From: a virus
Length of the DNA stretch: 29,935 nt
Virus record (IMG/VR): IMGVR_UViG_3300007735_000969
Location: 1 to 29,935 of that record
Direction: 5' to 3' (one strand)
Shown here: piece after piece, positions 6,022 to 12,463 of the stretch
How the letters are laid out: each line of letters begins with the position of its first letter
How positions within the stretch are numbered: position 1 is the first letter of the stretch
Notes under the pieces: generated by a model
The model's database searches: none
Told to the model about the DNA's origin: nothing
Seen by the model: the letters and a program-made list of their open reading frames with translations, nothing else
Position numbers and translations under genes: made by a program

Positions 6022-6952
6022 GCCCGCCAACTACGGCTTCGGCGCTTCAGCCACCATGGCCTCGCGCCCCTTCGTCCTCTCGTGGATTCGTACACCTACG
6101 TTCACATCGAGTGGCGGGGCCACGGGCACGGTTACTAACGCCGCCAGCACCGCCACCACCACCAACGGCCTAGGATGGAACGACGGTGGTCCCACCACCA
6201 CGGTAAGTGGGACCCCTCCGACGCAGGTGAACCCGCTCTTGAACGCAGATCGCTGCTTGCCGTGGGTGGCCCGGAGCATGGAGCACATCTATCCGGTCAA
6301 GGTTCCCAACGCCTACGACCGCATCTACATCTTCCCGATGTACTGCATCGAGGCACGTGCTGGCGCCTCCATTTCCGCAACCATAAGTGGTGCGTACCTC
6401 GGATCGTCGGCCATTCCGTTTGGACTGATCCCCGAGACGCGGGGATACACGACCACGGGCAAGGCGGATCCTCTTCTCTCCCGGCTTCCGGACGATCTGC
6501 TGGATCCTTTCATCGCGGCGAATCCGATCGAGCCCAGCGGAGCAGCTGCTGTGTCGAGCCTTCCGAGCACCAGGACCAATGGCTTGTGGACCACGCTGCC
6601 TCCGTACAGCGCCAACTTCACGACCTCCAATGTCGCCAACGCCAACAGCGAAAGTCTACCTTCGCACATCGCGCGGTCAACCTCCACCGCCAACGGAAAG
6701 CTTGGAGCAGCCTACAACTTCCCGGTGGACATCTCCATCTCCAAGGCTGGTATAGGCGCAATGACCGCCGCCAATGTCCAGGTAGCAACTGGGCCAGTGA
6801 TCGTGGGCTTGGGTCTCGAGTTCCAGATCCTGGGTTGCGAGGAGATCGTGCTGTCCCCGGTTGTCGGACCCGGATCCTTCAACTGGACTGTTGCTACCGC
6901 TGGTGACAAGTTCCGGATCCACTGGTTCATGATGGGCGTGTTCCTGGGGTGA
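5984..6952 (+). CDS. Unrecognised protein with virion-protein-like composition, 322 aa
   Basis: ATG 5984 overlaps the nuclease gene by 38 bases; ATG 6057 is an alternative. The protein is rich in Ser, Thr, Ala, Gly and Asn, low in charge, and has long beta-like stretches (SATISGAYLGSSAIPFG, VQVATGPVIVGLGLEFQIL, DKFRIHWFMMGVFLG). This composition is typical of phage capsid-surface, decoration or fibre proteins and not of early enzymes. I do not recognise a family. It is odd that it sits among rightward replication and lysis genes, far from the leftward structural block. Its codons look less strictly C/G-ending than those of its neighbours, which could mean recent acquisition. Structural function is inference from composition. 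Confidence 0.6.
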   Translation: MPNTPLQTFRTVEPANYGFGASATMASRPFVLSWIRTPTFTSSGGATGTVTNAASTATTTNGLGWNDGGPTTTVSGTPPTQVNPLLNADRCLPWVARSMEHIYPVKVPNAYDRIYIFPMYCIEARAGASISATISGAYLGSSAIPFGLIPETRGYTTTGKADPLLSRLPDDLLDPFIAANPIEPSGAAAVSSLPSTRTNGLWTTLPPYSANFTTSNVANANSESLPSHIARSTSTANGKLGAAYNFPVDISISKAGIGAMTAANVQVATGPVIVGLGLEFQILGCEEIVLSPVVGPGSFNWTVATAGDKFRIHWFMMGVFLG

Positions 6953-6955
6953 AAC

Positions 6956-7225
6956 ATGACCGAAGAATCGAAGCGCAACTCGCAGCTGGTCGCGTCGTGG
7001 GCGCAGTTCGTGGCGATCTGCATCGGCATCGGCACCATCCTGGTGTACGTGGGCCGCAAGGACGCGCAGCTGGCGACCACCACGGAGCAGGTCGTCGAAC
7101 TTCAGAAGATCGTGACCGACCTCGCGAAGACGCAGATCGTGTCCACCCTGAAGGACGAGCATCAGAGCGAGCAGATCAGGGACCTGTTCGACCGTGTCAC
7201 CAAGCTTGAGGGATTCAGACGATGA
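6956..7225 (+). CDS. Membrane-anchored coiled-coil protein of the lysis region, 89 aa
   Basis: Starts at ATG 6956, three bases after the previous stop, and shares ATGA with the holin-like gene. Residues 11-33 form one hydrophobic segment (SWAQFVAICIGIGTILVYVG). Residues 36-86 are charged and heptad-like (ATTTEQVVELQKIVTDLAKT, then KDEHQSEQIRDLFDRVTKLE). One membrane anchor followed by a coiled coil is the architecture of inner-membrane spanins and of some small holin-accessory proteins. Its position directly before a holin-like gene supports a lysis role, but the family is not recognised. Confidence 0.6.
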   Translation: MTEESKRNSQLVASWAQFVAICIGIGTILVYVGRKDAQLATTTEQVVELQKIVTDLAKTQIVSTLKDEHQSEQIRDLFDRVTKLEGFRR

Positions 7226-7422
7226 AGGCATCCTGGCGTACAACCTCTGCGGGCATCGCGGCCATCCTCGTGGCCGTCGGCACCGCGCTCACCGCTCTCA
7301 CCGACTCCGATCCGACCACGCTGCCCGACTGGGGCGCGGTCATCGCCGCCGTCATCGCTGGCATCGGCCTGATCTTCGCCCGCGATGAGAAGGTGTCGAG
7401 CGAGCAGGCAGGGGTCAAGTGA
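7222..7422 (+). CDS. Holin-like membrane protein, 66 aa
   Basis: Begins at ATG 7222 (ATGA overlap) and ends at TGA 7422. Two hydrophobic segments are visible, residues 11-26 (GIAAILVAVGTALTAL) and 37-53 (WGAVIAAVIAGIGLIFA), joined by a short acidic turn with Asp-rich sequence. The protein ends in a charged tail, ARDEKVSSEQAGVK. The pattern 'GI..I...G.AL.AL...DW...IAAI.AGIGLIFA.D' is one that I know from small phage proteins annotated as holin-like and found next to lysis genes. Holins open the cytoplasmic membrane at the end of infection. No endolysin gene is seen in this window, so it must lie elsewhere or be virion-borne. Confidence 0.65.
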   Translation: MKASWRTTSAGIAAILVAVGTALTALTDSDPTTLPDWGAVIAAVIAGIGLIFARDEKVSSEQAGVK

Positions 7423-7423
7423 C

Positions 7424-7690
7424 GTGCTCGACCGGATCATCGCGCAGATCGCCCTCGCGCTCTTCTCGTGGCTCGAGCGCCGCATGGAGCGTGGCACCGT
7501 GGCGGTCGATGCTGAGCTGGATCGCGCTCGTCTCCGTCGTGCTGGTTCTCGCATCAATGATTGGCTGCGCTCGGACGGTGCTGGTCCCGGAGGGAAGCCC
7601 GATCCGCGTGGGCCCGGATGCCAAGGCACGGGTGTATGCGCGTGTCGACGGCGAGTGGCGCCTGAGCCAGAACAAGGTCGAGATCCCTGA
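7424..7690 (+). CDS. Small protein overlapping the lipoprotein gene, 88 aa
   Basis: GTG 7424 follows the holin-like stop by one base and is preferred over the in-frame ATG at 7385. The first 20 residues (VLDRIIAQIALALFSWLERR) form an amphipathic, membrane-seeking helix. The rest is basic and then rich in Gly and Pro, with DRARLRRAGSRINDWLRSDG in the middle. Similar short proteins often follow holins in phages. The separate lipoprotein frame begins inside this gene, a layout like the nested Rz/Rz1 spanin pairs, so this could be the inner-membrane partner. It lacks a clear full-length membrane segment and a coiled coil, which weakens that reading. Confidence 0.5.
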   Translation: MLDRIIAQIALALFSWLERRMERGTVAVDAELDRARLRRAGSRINDWLRSDGAGPGGKPDPRGPGCQGTGVCACRRRVAPEPEQGRDP

Positions 7691-7751
7691 AGGCTGGTAC
7701 ATGGTGCCTCCTTCGTTCGTCGACGATGACCCCCTGCCCGGCGATGCCTAG
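7509..7751 (+). CDS. Small lipoprotein, candidate outer-membrane spanin (Rz1-like), 80 aa
   Basis: Reads in a different frame from the gene it overlaps. ATG 7509 gives a clean lipoprotein signal: hydrophobic MLSWIALVSVVLVLASMIG followed by Cys20 as the likely lipidated residue. An upstream ATG in frame (7419) would put a long basic stretch before the signal, so 7509 is chosen. The mature part is short: CARTVLVPEGSPIRV, a central variable region, then EIPEGWYMVPP. The 'TV.VP.G.P.R...DLPEGWY' pattern is one I know from small phage proteins found after holins. Outer-membrane spanins fuse inner and outer membranes at lysis, which would imply a Gram-negative host. Ends at TAG 7751, overlapping the next gene. 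Confidence 0.65.
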   Translation: MLSWIALVSVVLVLASMIGCARTVLVPEGSPIRVGPDAKARVYARVDGEWRLSQNKVEIPEGWYMVPPSFVDDDPLPGDA

Positions 7752-8004
7752 AGCCCGGAACAAGATCCGGCTTGATTCGGCGGTGCCCGGGGACATGGGC
7801 GTCCGCTGGTGGACCACGGGCGAGGTGGCCCGTCACTTCGGCGTTGCGACTCGAACCGTCTCGAAGTGGATAGACTCGGGGATCATGATCGGAATCAGGT
7901 TGCCGAAGTCCAGGGAACGGCGGGTGCACCCGAACGCCATCCGGGAGTTCGAGGCCTGGTACGGATTCGACAAGGCCAGGGGTTCCCGGAAAGCCGGGGG
8001 CTGA
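7744..8004 (+). CDS. MerR/excisionase-type DNA-binding protein, 86 aa
   Basis: ATG 7744 overlaps the lipoprotein stop as ATGCCTAG; an in-frame ATG at 7726 would add six residues. The core WWTTGEVARHFGVATRTVSKWIDSG is a winged helix-turn-helix of the MerR/excisionase ('helix-turn-helix domain 17') type. It is followed by the usual wing and by RRVHPNAIREFEAWYG, which corresponds to the 'R..p...l..fl' end of that domain. Such proteins bind short DNA sites as repressors, activators or recombination directionality factors. No integrase is present here, so regulation of phage transcription is the more likely role. It lies immediately before the sigma-like gene, suggesting that the two act together. 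Confidence 0.75.
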   Translation: MPRARNKIRLDSAVPGDMGVRWWTTGEVARHFGVATRTVSKWIDSGIMIGIRLPKSRERRVHPNAIREFEAWYGFDKARGSRKAGG

Positions 8005-8007
8005 CGT

Positions 8008-8547
8008 GTGGACACACGCTACAGCCGCAACCCTGCCGACCATCTCGGCTTCCTGATCTGGTGGTGCAGGGACACGCAGCGCAAGGGCCGCTTCCTCCGG
8101 TGGTCCCACGAGGAGCTGCTGGCCGAGGCCTACATCCAGGCCCACCGCCTGCTCAACTCCAACTTCGACCCGTCCAAGTCCACGGTCGTGACGTTCCTCA
8201 AGGCGTTCCTGTGGGGAGCCGTGCACTACTCGTACTGGAAGAGCCACGGGTTCCGGTTCACCGGGAACGGGGTCGCGCCGAAGGTGCCCTTGACAGATCT
8301 GGTAGATTGTGAATATGTTGCCGTCGACGAGACCCCTGTGTTCAGGCACGAGCTGCCGGACCTGACCGACGAGGAGTGGACCGTTGTGAGGATGAGGTGC
8401 GACGGGTACACCATGACCCAGATCGCCTCGGTGCTCGGACTGAAATCCCCCCAGTCCGTGTACAACCGCCTCGTGAAGATAAGGGGGAAGTTCATGACAG
8501 GAGACGAAGATGCCCCCCGAGACGATCCCGACCCCCCTCCCGACTGA
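8008..8547 (+). CDS. Sigma-70-family-like factor, 179 aa
   Basis: Begins at GTG 8008, four bases after the previous stop. Residues 35-78 (HEELLAEAYIQAHRLL, then FDPSKSTVVTFLKAFLWGAV) resemble sigma region 2 ('DDLVQEAY.....FDPSRG.F.TWL'). Residues 118-160 (LTDEEWTVVRMRCDGYTMTQ, IASVLGLKSPQSVYNRLVKIR) resemble the region 4 helix-turn-helix that reads the -35 element. The size fits an ECF-like factor. It probably redirects host RNA polymerase to a set of phage promoters, for example the late leftward operon; that target is inference. Region 2 is divergent, so a transcription regulator that only resembles sigma remains possible. A sigma-70-type promoter lies in its coding sequence. Confidence 0.65.
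   Translation: MDTRYSRNPADHLGFLIWWCRDTQRKGRFLRWSHEELLAEAYIQAHRLLNSNFDPSKSTVVTFLKAFLWGAVHYSYWKSHGFRFTGNGVAPKVPLTDLVDCEYVAVDETPVFRHELPDLTDEEWTVVRMRCDGYTMTQIASVLGLKSPQSVYNRLVKIRGKFMTGDEDAPRDDPDPPPD
8290..8319 (+). promoter_or_regulatory. Putative sigma-70 promoter upstream of the recombination genes
   Basis: A perfect -35 TTGACA at 8290-8295, an 18-base spacer, and TATGTT at 8314-8319 (four of six). The stretch 8296-8320 is markedly AT-rich for this genome. It lies in the middle of the sigma-like gene, about 190 bases upstream of the nuclease gene at 8510. Confidence 0.45.
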
Positions 8548-9937
8548 CCACGGACGCAGCGCCCGCATGTACCTCGAGACCGAGGGACTGATCGCCCGCG
8601 TCCCCTCCATCCGCTCCTCCGACTACAGCTCCGCCCTCTCCGATCCGTTCGGCTACTACCTGCGGCGACGCCTCGGCCTCACGCCCGCGCTCTCGTACTC
8701 GGAGGCCCTGTCCCGGGGCTCGTACTTCCACACGCTGTTCGCGCTCTACGACCGCGACGACCGCTGGCAGATCTTCAAGCGGCAGTGCGAGTCGCGCATC
8801 GCCGAGATCAACCAGATCTGCAGGGATCTCCGCATCACGGAGACCGCACGTGCCGACGCCGTGCAGAACGAGCGCATCGACCAGGCCTACGCATCAGCGT
8901 GGTACGACGCCTTCGAGAACCTGCCCTGCCTCAACAAGGACAGCGCACTCGACATCCTGTCGGACAACTTCGTCAAGCTGGGCGCCGAGCTCCGGCTGAC
9001 GTGGATCGACGAGCGGTTCCCGAAGACCCGGCAGGTGGCGCAGTTCGACCTGCTGCTCCTCAACCGCAAGACCAACAAGCTGTGGATCGTGGACGCGAAG
9101 ACGACCGCCGCACCCCCACTGATCAGGTTGTCGACGGTGCGCGAGGAGTTCCAGACGCAGCACTACCTCCATGCGCTCGAGTGGTTCCGGGACCGTGGCC
9201 TGCTGTCGCGCGAGTACCCGCAGGTCCCGGCGGACGCGGAGATCGGTGGCATGATGCACGTCGCCATCCTCAAGCCGTCGATCCAGTTCGGCCAGGCGGA
9301 CCGCGACTTCCACTGGGAATCCGAGGGCAAGCGCACGGGCGTGTCCGGGCGCATCATGAGGACGCCAGTCACCCTGCAGTCCCGGGGGACCCACGTCATC
9401 AAGTGGACCGCCAACGCGCCGTACCTCGAGCCGTTCTGCGGCAGCGTGGACGAGTGCCTGCAGGAGCTGCACGAGCGCACGGGCAAGAAGCCGGAGCGCG
9501 TGTACCAGGGCGAACCATCCCTTGCCAACTATGTACAGCGGTGTAGCCGCTGGTACAAGGGCGAGGGCGAGTACCTCGACAGGGCGCCTGACTTCGACAA
9601 CGATCCACCTATCAACATTTCGTACACCCACGCATCGACAATGCTTGACAAGGATTGGAGATTGTCCTATCTTGATCGCGTTGCCATGATCCATGACCTG
9701 GCAACAAGAGAGGCAAACCCATGCAACTTCCTCAAGAACATCGACGCATTGCGGATGGGATCGAAGCTGGCGAACTTCAGTCCGTTCTACCTGACGGAGC
9801 CGAAGGACTGGCCGATGCTGGTGCAGGCTCAGCACTTCCTGATCGCGCACCGCGACGGAGGCGATCTTCCCGCAAGTCCGGAACCGCACGAGTTCGAGGG
9901 ACTGATCGAGAGCCTCGAGCCCGAGCGCCTCACGTGA
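8510..9937 (+). CDS. RecB/Cas4-like PD-(D/E)XK exonuclease, 475 aa
   Basis: ATG 8510 is supported by AGGAG six bases upstream, although it overlaps the sigma-like gene by 38 bases. The N-terminal SSDYSSALSDPFGYYLRRRLG corresponds to the 'S.S....CP..Y' start of RecB/Cas4 nucleases. RGSYFHTLFALYD supplies the motif I His (His74). The catalytic core is QFDLLLLN with Asp180, then LWIVDAKTT with Asp195 and Lys197, and the QxxxY motif is QTQHY (Gln215-Tyr219). Such enzymes resect DNA ends and, beside a Sak4-type annealing ATPase, make a phage recombination pathway. Four cysteines for a Cas4 iron-sulfur cluster are not evident. An exact repeat copy at 9111-9121 encodes APPL directly after the catalytic DAK strand. 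The last quarter of the gene is AT-richer and holds a promoter-like sequence. Confidence 0.8.
   Translation: MPPETIPTPLPTDHGRSARMYLETEGLIARVPSIRSSDYSSALSDPFGYYLRRRLGLTPALSYSEALSRGSYFHTLFALYDRDDRWQIFKRQCESRIAEINQICRDLRITETARADAVQNERIDQAYASAWYDAFENLPCLNKDSALDILSDNFVKLGAELRLTWIDERFPKTRQVAQFDLLLLNRKTNKLWIVDAKTTAAPPLIRLSTVREEFQTQHYLHALEWFRDRGLLSREYPQVPADAEIGGMMHVAILKPSIQFGQADRDFHWESEGKRTGVSGRIMRTPVTLQSRGTHVIKWTANAPYLEPFCGSVDECLQELHERTGKKPERVYQGEPSLANYVQRCSRWYKGEGEYLDRAPDFDNDPPINISYTHASTMLDKDWRLSYLDRVAMIHDLATREANPCNFLKNIDALRMGSKLANFSPFYLTEPKDWPMLVQAQHFLIAHRDGGDLPASPEPHEFEGLIESLEPERLT
9645..9673 (+). promoter_or_regulatory. Putative sigma-70 promoter for the HTH-Sak4-SSB genes
   Basis: A perfect TTGACA at 9645-9650, an ideal 17-base spacer, and TATCTT at 9668-9673 (four of six). 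It lies in an unusually AT-rich part of the exonuclease gene. Transcription from here would cover the DNA-binding protein, the Sak4-like ATPase and the putative SSB. Confidence 0.5.
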
Positions 9938-10278
9938 TGTTCCACGACGAGTACGTGCGGCTGGTGATCAAGCCCAAGGTCGACATGATCCTCGAGGATG
10001 GCGTCGACTCCATCGGCCAGCTCACCGCCCGCTTCAACGAGACGTTCGAGTGCAAGGTCTCCAAGTCCCGCATCGCCGAGTGGCTCAAGCTCCTCGGGTA
10101 CCGGGTCACCCGCGTCGTGCACATCGCGCGGCCCGAGCGCAACCGCCCGCAGCCCCAGCAGGAGCCACGGATGCAGGAGCGCGAGGAGTTCAGGACCGAG
10201 CACCGCCAGATGCAGTTCAACTACCCGGCGCCACAGGGCGTGTTCAGCAACGTGGTCATGCCGGGATTCCAGGAGTAG
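9937..10278 (+). CDS. Small DNA-binding protein, 113 aa
   Basis: ATG 9937 overlaps the nuclease stop as TGATG; GTG 9934 is a near-identical alternative. Residues 14-50 (MILEDGVDSIGQLTARFNET, then KVSKSRIAEWLKLLGYRV) form a helix-turn-helix-like unit in which the second helix SKSRIAEWLKLLG would contact DNA. The C-terminal half is basic and Gln/Arg/Pro-rich and probably disordered, ending in a short NYPAPQGVFSNVVMPGF tail. Its location between the exonuclease and the annealing ATPase suggests a recombination mediator or a local regulator. No family is recognised. Confidence 0.65.
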   Translation: MFHDEYVRLVIKPKVDMILEDGVDSIGQLTARFNETFECKVSKSRIAEWLKLLGYRVTRVVHIARPERNRPQPQQEPRMQEREEFRTEHRQMQFNYPAPQGVFSNVVMPGFQE

Positions 10279-10282
10279 AAAG

Positions 10283-11179
10283 ATGACCGTGACGACACAG
10301 GCAGGAAGGTTGCCGCAGCAGCGGTACTCGAACCTCGGCTTTACCGGGGTCAAGATGATCCATCCGCCGGAGAAGCTGTTCGGCCTGATCTGCGGCCTGC
10401 CCGGCGAGGGCAAGTCCCAGTTCATCCACAGCCATCCGGACTCGTGGGTCTGCAACATGGACTGCACCTCGAGCATGGGCGATCCGCAGGCCACGATCTG
10501 GCCGGGCATCAACCAGCAGGGCCAGCCCATCGACGTCACCGGGGAACCACTGGTGCTCACGTGGGAGGCGGTGCAGGCGAAGATCGACCTGCTGTGCAGC
10601 CTCGCCAAGAACAACCAGCCCCGCCCCGCCACCGTGTTCTTCGACTCGCTCGGCACGTGGATCCCGCTCCTCAAGGACTGGATCACCCGCTCGAACGACA
10701 AGAAGGACTGGCGCGAGATGGACGGACGACGCTCGTGGGACCAGCTGTACGACATGGTGATCGACACGTGCCTCACGCTGCGGCGCTACGGCTACGGGGT
10801 CTACATCATCTGCCACGTCGTGAACGCCAAGATCCCCCTGGGCGACGACAAGTACGTGTTCAAGCCCGAGCTCACGATCACCGACGGCTTCTACAAGCGG
10901 CTCTACCCGCTGTTCGAGATGGTCGCCGCGATCTCGGCCGACTGGGTCACCGAGCAGCGCGAGGTACAGCAGCCACCGATCGTCAAGGACGGCAAGACCG
11001 TCGTCCTCAAGCCGAAGGTGGTCACCGAGAAGCGCAAGCGCCACATGTTCTCGGTAGACTCCGAGACCCTGTCCGGCATCACCAAGCACCGCGTCAAGAT
11101 GGACGCCGAGTTCGAGCTCCCCGAGACCGGGGGCTGGGCCGAGTTCGTCCGCCGATACACCAACCAGACCAGCGCGTAA
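10283..11179 (+). CDS. Sak4-like RecA-fold ATPase (recombination), 298 aa
   Basis: ATG 10283 has a good Shine-Dalgarno (AGGAG eight bases upstream). Walker A is GLPGEGKS at residues 38-45 and Walker B is TVFFDS at 117-122. YIICHV at 174-179 is the beta strand that ends in the sensor His or Gln of RecA-fold ATPases. The protein lacks the extra domains of a helicase or RecA. With its size and neighbours (RecB-like nuclease before, putative SSB after) this fits the Sak4 group of phage single-strand annealing ATPases, also called AAA_24. These bind and anneal single-stranded DNA with the help of a phage SSB. A DnaB-like or RadA-like assignment is the main alternative. Confidence 0.8.
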   Translation: MTVTTQAGRLPQQRYSNLGFTGVKMIHPPEKLFGLICGLPGEGKSQFIHSHPDSWVCNMDCTSSMGDPQATIWPGINQQGQPIDVTGEPLVLTWEAVQAKIDLLCSLAKNNQPRPATVFFDSLGTWIPLLKDWITRSNDKKDWREMDGRRSWDQLYDMVIDTCLTLRRYGYGVYIICHVVNAKIPLGDDKYVFKPELTITDGFYKRLYPLFEMVAAISADWVTEQREVQQPPIVKDGKTVVLKPKVVTEKRKRHMFSVDSETLSGITKHRVKMDAEFELPETGGWAEFVRRYTNQTSA

Positions 11180-11213
11180 CGCTGGTACACCTTTCAGTCA
11201 GGAGAAGTCAGCC

Positions 11214-11780
11214 ATGGCAAATCAGAAGATCAGCGCAATGTTCGCAGCCCAGAAGCAGGCGTTCGGTGACGCCAACCCCGACACGGGCGTCGGCGGTCTC
11301 GGCGAGTGGCCAGCCGAGGGTGAGCACGACTGCTACGTCCTCGCCCTGGAGATCAACGAGAAGGCGACCTACCGCTTCAACACCGACCAGGGCCAGCAGG
11401 TCGAGCTTGCGGCCACCGAGTTCCGGTTCCGCTACCAGCTCCTCAACGACGAGACCAACCCGGACAGCCCGCTCGTCTGGGGCGGCGCACCCTTCACGTT
11501 CCCCGAGAACGCCGGGGCGGTGACCGCAGAGGGCCGTCGCATGGGCCTGCAGATCGAGCGCAACCGATTCTGCGGACATCTCAGCACCCTCCTTGGAAGC
11601 AAGGTCGGAACCGCTGATGGTCTGGACATCGCGACCGCCATCGAGAAGGCGCTCGAGACCCTCGGCTCCAACAAGCAGGTGGTGGCCACCGTCCGGTGCC
11701 AGTACCGCAAGGGCAAGGGCAACAGCGCCTCCAAGGTCTACAAGACGGAGTTCCTCAACAAGCTCCTGTCCGAGGCCTGA
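11214..11780 (+). CDS. Putative single-stranded DNA-binding protein, 188 aa
   Basis: ATG 11214 follows AGGAG at a good distance in a 34-base gap. The product opens MANQKISAMFAAQKQAFGDA. It then has a beta-rich central domain (HDCYVLALEINEKATYRF, ATEFRFRYQLLND, GAPFTFPENAGAV) and a lysine-rich C-terminal region (VRCQYRKGKGNSASKVYKTEFL). I do not see a canonical OB-fold signature or an acidic tail. The call rests on position, because Sak4-type ATPases are usually followed by their partner SSB or a DUF669-like protein, and on the fold-like pattern. It ends at TGA 11780, directly before a strong hairpin and a repeat copy, which suggests the end of a transcription unit. Confidence 0.55.
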   Translation: MANQKISAMFAAQKQAFGDANPDTGVGGLGEWPAEGEHDCYVLALEINEKATYRFNTDQGQQVELAATEFRFRYQLLNDETNPDSPLVWGGAPFTFPENAGAVTAEGRRMGLQIERNRFCGHLSTLLGSKVGTADGLDIATAIEKALETLGSNKQVVATVRCQYRKGKGNSASKVYKTEFLNKLLSEA

Positions 11781-11786
11781 ACCAAG

Positions 11787-11832
11787 CACCCCCACTGATC
11801 GAGGGGGTGGGGCCCACAAGCTCCACCCCCTC
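11787..11832 (+). terminator. Strong GC hairpin with overlapping alternative hairpin that uses the repeat
   Basis: The arms 11801-11813 and 11820-11832 form a 13-pair stem (GAGGGGGTGGGGC with GCTCCACCCCCTC, one G-U pair) around a six-base loop. It lies just after the SSB stop codon. No T-run follows, so it is not a textbook intrinsic terminator and may be Rho-assisted or an RNA-stabilising end. An exact repeat copy at 11787-11797 begins with CACCCCC, which can instead pair with GGGGGTG at 11803-11809. The two stems share bases and cannot form together. Confidence 0.55.
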
Positions 11833-11923
11833 CACCCAGTACACTTCTCCATGCCGGGGTGCCGAGAGTGCATCTTCGCTTGCCTTATCGGAACCAAGCG
11901 GTTGTCTCCCTTGGACGCGAAAG

Positions 11924-12463
11924 ATGGATCGGTCCCACGAGCTCTCGGCCCCCTACATGGAATGCCCGACGGAGTGCCGCCTGGCCTCCCTCGGGAGAAC
12001 TACCCGGCTTTGGGTGTCCCCCTTGCCGTTGCGGTTGATGTTCTCTGGTTTCAAGAGCCTTGGGGTGGTCGCTCCCTGTCCCCCTAAAGAGATCAAGAAC
12101 GCCTTCACCCTCAACGTGCGGGGGACACCCAGCCTCCTCTCGTACCCCGGGTCCAGGCACTGGCTGGTTGCGACGTTCGCCATGCCGGAAGGGTCCACAC
12201 CCGAAGACCCTTTCGCTGGCGAGCCACCCCACCATCGCGTGGATGGGGTGGATGCCCGACTCATCCTGACCCTCAGTTCGAGAGGTCTGGCGTATCTGGC
12301 CAACGTCGATATCGGACGTTCCTCGTTGACCCACATGGCGGCCAGGGTCCTGGATCGTGAGCCCGATTCCAGGATCCTGGTCCGTCTGCTTCCACGCTAC
12401 GCCAAGGGCGCGGTCCGCTGGTTCCCGGAGCACCGGGCATTCCAGTTCTGGGCCGCCATCTAG
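11924..12463 (+). CDS. Hypothetical protein at the convergence point, 179 aa
   Basis: The last 130 codons (from about 12070) have the codon usage of a true gene, encode an unbroken sequence such as DARLILTLSSRGLAYLANVD and LVRLLPRYAKGAVRWFPEHR, and end at TAG 12463. The start is uncertain: ATG 11924 and ATG 12038 are both possible, with no convincing ribosome-binding site. An overlapping frame at 11851-12087 (MPGCRECIFACLIG...) is open too, and minus-strand frames are open as well, so a frameshift or degenerate gene cannot be excluded. No family is recognised. Its stop shares CTAG with the stop of the leftward 1120-residue protein gene. The segment 11833-11923 holds nothing else that I can name. 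Confidence 0.45.
   Translation: MDRSHELSAPYMECPTECRLASLGRTTRLWVSPLPLRLMFSGFKSLGVVAPCPPKEIKNAFTLNVRGTPSLLSYPGSRHWLVATFAMPEGSTPEDPFAGEPPHHRVDGVDARLILTLSSRGLAYLANVDIGRSSLTHMAARVLDREPDSRILVRLLPRYAKGAVRWFPEHRAFQFWAAI

Noticed and set aside
11851-12087. Open frame for a 78-residue protein (MPGCRECIFACLIG...)
   Set aside because: Codon third positions are less biased, and it overlaps the frame that continues to the convergent stop; kept only as an alternative or a frameshifted start of that gene.
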